In this document: positions 1-4,840 of the stretch, one piece after another
Layout of the letters: every line of letters starts with the position of its first letter
How positions within the stretch are numbered: the stretch's first letter is position 1
NCBI GenBank assembly: GCA_031258055.1
Contig: JAIRNM010000365.1
Location: 1-6,649, forward strand
From: Bifidobacteriaceae bacterium
Lineage (GTDB): Bacteria > Actinomycetota > Actinomycetes > Actinomycetales > WQXJ01
Reading direction: 5' to 3'
Length of the DNA: 6,649 nt
Notes under the pieces: generated by a model
The model's input: only the letters and a program-made list of their open reading frames with translations
What the model was told of the DNA's origin: nothing
Database searches by the model: none
Translations under genes and position numbers: made by a program

Positions 1-408
1 ATCGAAGAACCACACCCGCCCGCGGGGCGCCGCCAGGTCGACTGACGCGGTGAGAGCCCGCCCCAGTGTAATGGCCCGCCGCAGATCGCGGGCTTTTAGG
101 CCATCGCAAGGAAGGTGAACCAACATCCGAGGGTCGACGTCGGCGCGGCCACACATGGCGGCGATCGCGTCGATTAGGGCAACCGATTTGCCTACCCGCC
201 TAGGACCATTCAGAACCACCAGGCTGTCACCCACTGGACCAGTCGCAATGTCGTCGAAAACCCGCGCACGGTACCCCAGGTCGAAATCCACCCGGCTCAC
301 GAGAAGACGGTGACTAGTCGTCCAGGCTGTGCGGCTGGCAAGGTTATCGTCGGTCTTCCACCAGGGGTTCGACAACGCGAACAGCCGCCTGAGCTCATCA
401 TCCCGCAC
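1..408 (-). CDS. P-loop AAA-type ATPase, DUF4143-like family (N-terminal part; runs off the window)
   Basis: 136 codons are visible on the minus strand, from a GTG at 408-406, and the frame stays open to base 1. The Walker A loop GPRRVGKS is at residues 68-75, after a hydrophobic strand (SLVVLN). The strand RVWFFD at 131-136 is the start of Walker B, cut by the window edge. The N-terminus carries an NPWW motif (14-17), typical of large bacterial ATP-binding proteins with AAA plus C-terminal DUF4143 domains. These are common in actinobacteria and lack a settled function; they are cytoplasmic and would bind and hydrolyse ATP. GTG is chosen because it is the first start after an in-frame TAG 12 bases upstream (418-420), and a -10-like TAGACT sits exactly six bases before it. 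The DUF4143 half lies outside the window, so that assignment is inferred from the N-terminal layout. The P-loop itself is certain. Confidence 0.8.
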   Translation of the reverse strand, partial: MRDDELRRLFALSNPWWKTDDNLASRTAWTTSHRLLVSRVDFDLGYRARVFDDIATGPVGDSLVVLNGPRRVGKSVALIDAIAAMCGRADVDPRMLVHLPCDGLKARDLRRAITLGRALTASVDLAAPRGRVWFFD

Positions 409-414
409 AATCTC

Positions 415-420
415 AGTCTA
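415..420 (-). promoter_or_regulatory. -10 element (TAGACT) for a probably leaderless ATPase mRNA
   Basis: On the minus strand TAGACT (TANNNT) ends six bases before the GTG start of the ATPase gene (406-408). Transcription would then begin at or next to the start codon. No good Shine-Dalgarno sequence is present. The nearest TTGACA (430-435) is only 9 bases away, too close to be the matching -35 box. Confidence 0.4.
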
Positions 421-425
421 CATAA

Positions 426-480
426 GGCGTGTCAAAAGGGGAGGGGTTTTGGCATGTTCGGCGTGTCAAAAGAGGAAGGG
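426..480. repeat. Iterated repeat cluster: two direct 21-bp copies plus an inverted half-copy
   Basis: Bases 426-446 and 460-480 match at 19 of 21 positions; both begin GGCGTGTCAAAAG on the plus strand and are spaced 34 bp start to start. Between them TTTTGGCATG (447-456) is an inverted version of the CGTGTCAAAA core. In plus-strand RNA it can form a 10-bp stem (two G-U pairs) with either flanking copy: 428-437 (9-nt loop) or 462-471 (5-nt loop, TTCGG). The cluster ends 18 bases upstream of the ATPase start. Possible roles are an operator bound by a regulator, mutually exclusive RNA hairpins, or an intergenic repeat family. Confidence 0.6.
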
Positions 481-823
481 CCTTGGCGCGCCCAGACTCT
501 CGCGGGCGGCTGGCCCTACCGCATTGAGCGCCGGGGCAATCGTCCACGGGCGCGACTAACCCGGCGCGCGGTCGAATAGGCCACGGGAACTACTGTGGAA
601 CGGAGGCTCCTAATAGAAGAATTGGCCACCGATTATGCTGCCAGCGAACAAGCCCAAGAAGACCCTCCCGCTTCCAACCGCAAACGTTTGACCAGCATAA
701 ATGATGCCGTCTTGATCAGCTTTAGTCTTTCTTAGAGCGTTTTTCGCGGTTGTCCAACAACGGAAACTACTCAGGTGCCCGCTGAACGCCGGGTGGGTTT
801 GGCTCCGGGCCGCTGACAGGATG

Positions 824-837
824 ATTGGCATGCCAAT
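824..837. repeat. 14-bp perfect palindrome ATTGGCATGCCAAT at a start codon
   Basis: The palindrome is centred on bases 830/831 and includes the preferred ATG (830-832) of the membrane-protein gene. It could be an operator or a start-site hairpin, or chance; no second copy was seen in the window. Confidence 0.4.
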
Positions 838-1453
838 ATCCATCAACGCGAGTGATCACGCCACCTCGCCGGACGCGATCCTCGCCAATGTCTTTTCACA
901 AGCCGCCGACTTTTTCGGCAGCAATCCGGTCGCCCTCGTCGCCACCGCCGCTGGGGTCGTGGCGCTGCTCCTAACTCTTATCGCGGCGAAGCGCAGGCGC
1001 CAAAGTGCCGATGCACTCACCGCGACTCCGCCGGCCCCAATGCTGGGCCTGCCGCCCAGCCTTGAATCTATTCAGAACGCTTACGTCCAGTGTGTTTCAC
1101 CGGCCGGGACCGCTAGCTTCCAGCCCCAAGCTGAACTGGCCGAAGAACTGAAGATCGAATTGCCGAATGCGGGGGAGACTAGGCCGAACCTAAACGGACC
1201 GGAGATTCCGCCGCCGCTCAACCGGGTGGTGCCAGCACCTGAACGGCCCGCCGGAGCGGTTAGCTCGGCCAACTCGGCCGATCCGTTCCATGTATCAGCC
1301 GCGGAACAAGCCGTCCGCTTAGCGAACAGCGCCCGGACGACGGCATCGGACAATGACGCGCCCGGGCCGCTTCCCCGCCGCACCCCGGCGCTCGCGGCAC
1401 CGCAAACTTTCCAGGCCCGTCAGTCTTGGGCCCAAGCTTGGCAGCAAGCCTGA
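830..1453 (+). CDS. Hypothetical single-pass membrane protein with a long disordered tail
   Basis: Unrecognised protein of 207 residues. About 33 polar N-terminal residues are followed by one hydrophobic helix (from NPVALVATAAG to TLIAA, about residues 33-53) and then by KRRR. By the positive-inside rule this puts the N-terminus outside and the roughly 150-residue tail in the cytoplasm. No cleavable signal peptide is evident. The tail is rich in Pro, Ala, Ser and Asn, low in predicted structure, and ends WAQAWQQA. Codon third positions are G/C-rich, supporting real coding. Start: ATG at 830 has AGGA (818-821) at proper spacing; ATG at 821 in the same frame would add three residues but has no spaced ribosome binding site. 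The gene stands alone and ends at a terminator shared with the convergent galE. I assign no function; it could be a cell-envelope or division-linked protein, but nothing in it shows that. Confidence 0.65.
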   Translation: MPISINASDHATSPDAILANVFSQAADFFGSNPVALVATAAGVVALLLTLIAAKRRRQSADALTATPPAPMLGLPPSLESIQNAYVQCVSPAGTASFQPQAELAEELKIELPNAGETRPNLNGPEIPPPLNRVVPAPERPAGAVSSANSADPFHVSAAEQAVRLANSARTTASDNDAPGPLPRRTPALAAPQTFQARQSWAQAWQQA

Positions 1454-1527
1454 GCAACAAACCTGGCGAGCCGAACACCTGGGGATAGAAAGTAGGGATC
1501 GAAGCAGGGACTAGGGGATAAGGAAGA

Positions 1528-1571
1528 GGGGGTGGCATCGACTCCCGCAGTAGTAGATGCCGCCCCCTTTT
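1528..1571. terminator. Rho-independent terminator between convergent genes, probably bidirectional
   Basis: Arms 1528-1539 (GGGGGTGGCATC) and 1556-1567 (GATGCCGCCCCC) form a 12-bp stem with one G-U pair and a 16-base loop, followed by TTTT (1568-1571). This serves the membrane-protein gene ending at 1453. Read on the minus strand the stem is followed by TCTTCCTT, so it may also stop galE transcripts ending at 1602. Confidence 0.8.
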
Positions 1572-1601
1572 CGTTGCCGCCAAAGGCACCGGGAAGTGGT
1601 A

Positions 1602-2585
1602 TCAAGCAGCCTTTTCTATACGGCGCGGCCCGGCCTGCCAGGCCCGCCAAGAAGAATCGACAATCGACCGCAGATCGTGCTGAGCCTTCCATTCGAAGGT
1701 CTGCTCAACTCGGTCGACATCGCCGATCAGCACCGGCGGGTCGCCAGCGCGACGCCGCTTGATGACCGGCGCGGTGTCCAAGCCTGATACCTCGCCCACC
1801 ATTTCGATTACCTGCCGCACTGACGTGCCAGCGCCCGTGCCTATGTTGAATGAGTCGAACGGCCGCTCGTCGCGCTCTAGATAATCCAGGGCAATCATGT
1901 GCGCGGTGGCGATGTCAACGACGTGGATGTAGTCGCGCACACAGGTCCCGTCCGGGGTTGGATAATCGTCGCCGAAGATGGCCGGGGGGCGCCCTTCGGC
2001 CAGTTTCTCAAGCACCATTGGGATCAAGTTCAAGACCGCCGGGTCGCCCAAGTCTTCCCAGCCGGCGCCAGCCACGTTGAAGTAGCGCAAGTTGACCCCG
2101 CGCAGTCCCCAAGCCCGGGCGGCGTCGCGGACCAGCCATTCCCCCACCAGCTTCGACTCCCCGTAGGGGTTGATCGGGCGCAAGGCTATGTCTTCCCGCA
2201 CGCGGTCGGTGTTGGGTTCGCCATAGACAGCGGCCGATGACGAGAACACAAGCCGGTCAACACCTTGCGCTTGCATCGCCAACAGCAAGTTAGCCATACC
2301 ACCGACGTTCTGTTGGTAATACCAAGCCGGTCGCTCAACCGACTCCCCCACCTGTTTGCGCCCGGCGATGTGTACCACCGCGTCACAGCCGTCCAGGCTG
2401 GCTTGTAACCGCGGCAGCTCAGCCGTATCCGCCAAGTCGAGTTGGATTAGCTCCGCCTGACCGACCCGCTTAGCATCGCCATAGGAGAGATCGTCAATCA
2501 CGATGACTTCCTGCCCCGCCCGTTCCAGCAATCTAACAACATGGGCCCCGATATAACCGGCCCCTCCGGTAACACAAATCGCCAT
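1602..2585 (-). CDS. galE: UDP-glucose 4-epimerase
   Basis: Cytosolic NAD-dependent enzyme that interconverts UDP-glucose and UDP-galactose (Leloir pathway; also supplies UDP-galactose for cell-wall and capsule sugars). It is a 327-residue extended short-chain dehydrogenase/reductase, close to the family's usual 330-340. The NAD-binding loop TGGAGYIG is at residues 6-13, with an acidic pair D31-D32 at the end of the second strand for the ribose. HIAGRKQVGESV at 72-83 is a strong GalE signature. The catalytic set is Ser117 (in SSSAAVYG), Tyr141 and Lys145 (YGESK). NLRYFNVAGA and the RDYIHVVD block further on match GalE substrate-binding regions. The ATG at 2585 opens directly on the first beta strand, as in the family. 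The gene is alone rather than beside galT or galK, which suits a housekeeping role in glycan precursor supply. A related 4-epimerase with wider substrates (UDP-GlcNAc/GalNAc) cannot be excluded. Confidence 0.95.
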   Translation of the reverse strand: MAICVTGGAGYIGAHVVRLLERAGQEVIVIDDLSYGDAKRVGQAELIQLDLADTAELPRLQASLDGCDAVVHIAGRKQVGESVERPAWYYQQNVGGMANLLLAMQAQGVDRLVFSSSAAVYGEPNTDRVREDIALRPINPYGESKLVGEWLVRDAARAWGLRGVNLRYFNVAGAGWEDLGDPAVLNLIPMVLEKLAEGRPPAIFGDDYPTPDGTCVRDYIHVVDIATAHMIALDYLERDERPFDSFNIGTGAGTSVRQVIEMVGEVSGLDTAPVIKRRRAGDPPVLIGDVDRVEQTFEWKAQHDLRSIVDSSWRAWQAGPRRIEKAA

Positions 2586-2591
2586 CCCTCT

Positions 2592-2597
2592 ACTCTA
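2592..2597 (-). promoter_or_regulatory. -10 element (TAGAGT) for galE, probably leaderless
   Basis: On the minus strand TAGAGT lies exactly six bases before the galE ATG. The AGAGGG between them abuts the start codon, too close to act as a Shine-Dalgarno site, which favours a leaderless mRNA. I see no clear -35 box. Confidence 0.4.
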
Positions 2598-2663
2598 TTG
2601 GCTCACTTGTCGAAGCCCCGGGCACTGTTCCACACCGGAGACCTTCTTCGCCTCGCCGGGGAA

Positions 2664-2693
2664 TTGCCCCTATTCCCGCAGGTCCACTAGGAT
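2664..2693 (+). promoter_or_regulatory. Promoter of the toxin-antitoxin-like operon, probably leaderless
   Basis: A TTGCCC (2664-2669, 4 of 6 matches to TTGACA) is 18 bases upstream of TAGGAT (2688-2693), a good TANNNT -10. The -10 ends six bases before the ATG at 2700, so transcription would start at about the A of the start codon. This mirrors the galE arrangement on the other strand of the same intergenic region. Confidence 0.45.
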
Positions 2694-2699
2694 TGATGG

Positions 2700-2945
2700 A
2701 TGAGTATCGCCTTAGCTGATAGTCGCGGCCGCATCACAGTGGCCCAGCGCGACACGACTTACCGCGTCACTGACCTGGGAGACGGTTCTATCCTGCTAGA
2801 GCCCGCCGAGGTGTTGACCCGAGCTGAATTGGCCGTTCGACTGGATCCAGCCTTCGTCGCTCAACTCAAGCACTCAGCGGCCCACCCGGAACAACTCGTG
2901 CCGCACAGGCGCCGCAGCCAGCGCCGGGCTACTGGCGATGCGTGA
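2700..2945 (+). CDS. Putative AbrB-like antitoxin
   Basis: 81-residue cytosolic protein. Residues 7-35 (DSRGRITVAQ, then YRVTDLGDGSILLEP) resemble the SpoVT/AbrB swapped-hairpin DNA-binding fold, in which an RGRIT-type strand is followed by a D-G-x-I-x-L-x-P hairpin. The loop between the strands is shorter than in classic AbrB, so the fold call is tentative. A helical middle (about 38-60) and a very basic tail (HRRRSQRR, 69-76) follow; the middle would suit toxin contact. It overlaps the next gene by 8 bases, so the two are translationally coupled. Small size, upstream position and coupling to a RelE/ParE-like protein are what one expects of an antitoxin, which would also be expected to repress the operon. 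ATG at 2700 is preferred for its -10 spacing; the ATG at 2696 is out of frame. It could instead be a small regulator unrelated to toxicity. Confidence 0.55.
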   Translation: MSIALADSRGRITVAQRDTTYRVTDLGDGSILLEPAEVLTRAELAVRLDPAFVAQLKHSAAHPEQLVPHRRRSQRRATGDA

Positions 2946-3213
2946 AGTCAAGATCAGCCCGGAAGCCAACGCCGTCCTTGACGACCTGTGGCACCGCGGC
3001 CTAGACGAACTGGTCGAGCTTCTAGAAGACGCCATCGACTGGATCGGCGAGGGCGACAGCCGATCGCGGGCGCATCGCCTAGAAGGCCCCGACTTTCCAG
3101 ACGGAGCCTGGGTGATCGCCGTGCGCCACGCGGGCGACACCTGGATCGTAGTGTGGGACCATCTCGCCGATGTCCCCGCCGTGCGCGGCATCGCGCGCAC
3201 CGAGGTTTTCTAG
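2938..3213 (+). CDS. Putative RelE/ParE-like toxin
   Basis: 91-residue protein starting inside the previous gene (ATG 2938-2940; the upstream stop TGA is 2943-2945). The layout fits the RelE/ParE fold: a short first strand (VKIS, 4-7), two helices (about 8-20 and 22-37), then a sheet made of WVIAVRH (58-64), TWIVVWDHL (68-76) and a final strand ending ARTEVF. In that superfamily the protein is either an mRNA interferase acting at the ribosome or a gyrase poison. The usual catalytic positions vary too much for me to say which. Arg63, Arg83 and Arg87 with His64 and His75 lie on or near the C-terminal strands, where active residues often sit. The antitoxin-toxin order, the overlap and the small sizes support the call. 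The gene ends 15 bases from the convergent metal exporter. Confidence 0.55.
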   Translation: MREVKISPEANAVLDDLWHRGLDELVELLEDAIDWIGEGDSRSRAHRLEGPDFPDGAWVIAVRHAGDTWIVVWDHLADVPAVRGIARTEVF

Positions 3214-3228
3214 GCGTGGTGCTCGTGT

Positions 3229-4146
3229 TTAGGGGTGGAGATCGTCTTCGGAGTGATCGGCTGGTTCGATTTGGAAAGTCGAATGCGTCAAATCGAAGTG
3301 ACCACTCAGGCAGTGCGACATTTCATCCAGCAACTCGTGGTACGCCTGCGGGTTGAACCGTTCGGGTTCAACTACCACATGCGCGGTTAGTGATTTCAAA
3401 CCGGAAGTGATGGTCCAGGCGTGCAAATCGTGGACCGAAACCACGCCGGGCAATTCCTCCAGATGCTCCCGCAGTTCGCTTAGGTCCATGTCCTTGGGCG
3501 TCGCTTCCAACAGCACCCTCAACACTTCCTTCAACAGTGAATAGGCTCGGGGCAAGATCAACAGCGCGATCACTATTGACGCCACCGCGTCCGCCCGCAT
3601 CCAACCGGTCCAAGCGATCACCACTGCCGCGACGATCACCGCCAAAGAGCCCAGCGAATCGCCCATCACCTCCAGGTAAGCGCCCCGCACATTGATTGAA
3701 TCCCTGGCGCCGCCGCGCAGGATCAACAGGGCTATAACATTCGCCACCAGGCCAATTGCCGCGAGCACGATGACCGGCACTGCCTGGATCTCGGCTGGGC
3801 GGAACAGACGCCCGACCGCCTCCACCGCCACGCCTACGGCAATGGCGACCACGATCAAGGCATTAGAGAGAGCCGCTAGCACTTCGACCCGTTTGAGTCC
3901 GTAGGTCCGCTTCGGGGTTGGCGAACTGTCCGCCAATCGCGCCGCGACCAAAGCGAACACCAACCCCATTGAATCGGCTGCCATGTGACCGGCGTCCGCC
4001 GCCAGGGCAAGCGATCCCGTCCAGATCGCACCCACGATCTCGACCGTCAGAACGCTGGCGGCCAGGCCCAGAGCCCAGGCCAAGCGGCGCCGGTTGCCTG
4101 ATCGAGAGACGTCACCAGAGTGGGAGTGGTCGTGGCCGTGCGGCAT
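3229..4146 (-). CDS. Cation diffusion facilitator (CzcD/ZitB-type Zn/Co/Cd exporter)
   Basis: 305-residue inner-membrane antiporter that exports divalent metal, most likely Zn2+, in exchange for protons. A His-rich N-terminus (HGHDHSHS, 3-10) precedes six membrane helices at about 22-42, 45-69, 88-112, 122-143, 157-180 and 185-207. A cytoplasmic C-terminal domain follows, with the family's HDLHAWTITSG block. The helix-2 metal site is His54 and Asp58 (AGHMAAD). In helix 5 the expected HxxxD reads ExxxD (Glu159, Asp163, in AYLEVMGDSLGS). I recall this variant from other CDF proteins, so it need not mean loss of function but may alter metal preference. Length is normal. The upstream GGCGG is a poor ribosome site. 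A GAGAAT six bases before ATG could be a weak -10 for another leaderless mRNA. The divergent region 4147-4312 separates it from the SdpI-like gene; no metal-responsive operator was recognised there. Confidence 0.92.
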   Translation of the reverse strand: MPHGHDHSHSGDVSRSGNRRRLAWALGLAASVLTVEIVGAIWTGSLALAADAGHMAADSMGLVFALVAARLADSSPTPKRTYGLKRVEVLAALSNALIVVAIAVGVAVEAVGRLFRPAEIQAVPVIVLAAIGLVANVIALLILRGGARDSINVRGAYLEVMGDSLGSLAVIVAAVVIAWTGWMRADAVASIVIALLILPRAYSLLKEVLRVLLEATPKDMDLSELREHLEELPGVVSVHDLHAWTITSGLKSLTAHVVVEPERFNPQAYHELLDEMSHCLSGHFDLTHSTFQIEPADHSEDDLHP

Positions 4147-4312
4147 CCGCCAATTCTCGCATCCCGTTGCCCCTGCGGCGGCCCTGGAGCGCGAGCCGGG
4201 CCGAGGGGCGGGAAGGAGCGGGCGGAACGGGACACTAGCCGGTGTAATCGCTTAACCTGGCCTTGCCACGGGACTTACCTGGGTACCGGAATCAAAACGG
4301 GGGGTCGGTCAA

Positions 4313-4672
4313 ATGTATTTTGCTTTGTTCATAGTGTTCGGCGTGTCGGGAGCGCTGATAGTTGTAGTGGGGCGGTTGTGCGCTAAAGGGGAGGTCACAC
4401 GCGACTACTGGCCGGGGGTGCGCACTCTCGCGACCCTGGAGTCAGACGCCGCTTTCCGAATCGCCAACGCCGTCGCCGGCCCTTGGATAGAGGCGGCCGG
4501 CTGGGTGTTCGCGGCAACTGGGGTGGCCGCCCTGGTGTTGTGGTTCGCGGACCTGCCGTACTGGACGCTCGCCACCTTGACGCTGGTGTCAATCTCGGCG
4601 GGACTGGCCCTGGTCGGCTGGGGCTCGCTGCGCGGAGTGCGGGCGGCGCGCGACCTGACCGCCATCCGCTAG
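4313..4672 (+). CDS. SdpI-like small membrane protein
   Basis: 119-residue protein with three predicted membrane helices at about 3-20, 60-79 and 83-104. The cytoplasmic loop between helices 1 and 2 carries GVRTLATLESDAAF (35-48), which resembles the IGIRT-x-ATL-x-SDEAW hallmark of the SdpI family C-terminal half. In Bacillus subtilis SdpI gives immunity to the secreted toxin SdpC and signals to the repressor SdpR. Most actinobacterial relatives have no tested role. Start: ATG at 4313 follows a run of six G (4299-4304) 8 bases upstream, a good ribosome binding site. The next gene on the same strand is a sensor kinase 168 bases downstream, with no clear terminator between, so co-transcription is possible. 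No SdpA/B/C-like genes are present in the window. Confidence 0.7.
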   Translation: MYFALFIVFGVSGALIVVVGRLCAKGEVTRDYWPGVRTLATLESDAAFRIANAVAGPWIEAAGWVFAATGVAALVLWFADLPYWTLATLTLVSISAGLALVGWGSLRGVRAARDLTAIR

Positions 4673-4683
4673 CCTGTCGGCTG

Positions 4684-4748
4684 AGTTTTCCAGTTCGGAT
4701 TAGAAAACTTACGTCAGCGACCATTTTACCAACTCCAGTTAGAAAACT
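4684..4748. repeat. AT-rich leader with inverted and direct copies of TTAGAAAACT
   Basis: TTAGAAAACT occurs at 4700-4709 and again at 4739-4748 (39 bp apart), each preceded nearby by CCAGTT. AGTTTTC at 4684-4690 is the exact inverted partner of GAAAACT at 4703-4709 (12-base loop). This AT-rich patch stands out from its GC-rich surroundings between the SdpI-like gene and the kinase. It may be an operator for the downstream regulator or a promoter region; the stem is too weak and lacks a U-run for a standard terminator. Confidence 0.45.
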
Positions 4749-4767
4749 CTCTCCAAACTCACGGTCC

Positions 4768-4781
4768 TGGGGCTAGCCCCA
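4768..4781. repeat. 14-bp perfect palindrome TGGGGCTAGCCCCA upstream of the kinase
   Basis: It lies about 60 bases before the kinase start. Its right arm can alternatively pair as CCCC-ACC-GGGG (4777-4787), followed by TTT. It may be an operator or a leader hairpin of the kinase mRNA; there is no direct evidence for either. Confidence 0.4.
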
Positions 4782-4840
4782 CCGGGGTTTGGCCTGGTAG
4801 CACCAATGCGCCCCCGGAACATGGCCGGGAGAATTGAACC

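Larger units (their letters stand above)
409..829. other. Long intergenic region without a convincing gene
   Basis: About 420 bases separate the divergent ATPase gene and the membrane-protein gene at 830. Besides the repeat cluster at 426-480 I find no gene I can support. The part around 600-740 is visibly less GC-rich than its surroundings. It has open frames on both strands: plus 595-735 from GTG (46 aa, acidic) and minus 846-610 (78 aa, ending in a hydrophobic glycine-rich stretch). Neither has a clear ribosome binding site or the strong third-position G/C bias of the real genes nearby. It may be non-coding or a decayed remnant. Confidence 0.5.

Noticed and set aside
430..435. TTGACA on the minus strand as a -35 box of the ATPase gene
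   Set aside because: Only 9 bases separate it from TAGACT, and the second copy (464-469) is 43 bases away. Neither gives a 16-18 base spacer to any -10-like sequence.
310..579. Plus-strand open frames at 310-579 and 329-559
   Set aside because: They overlap the well-supported ATPase gene on the other strand and run through the repeat cluster; no ribosome site and no recognisable protein.
4684..4709. Terminator for the SdpI-like gene
   Set aside because: The stem is only 7 bp, mostly A-T, has a 12-base loop and no U-run.
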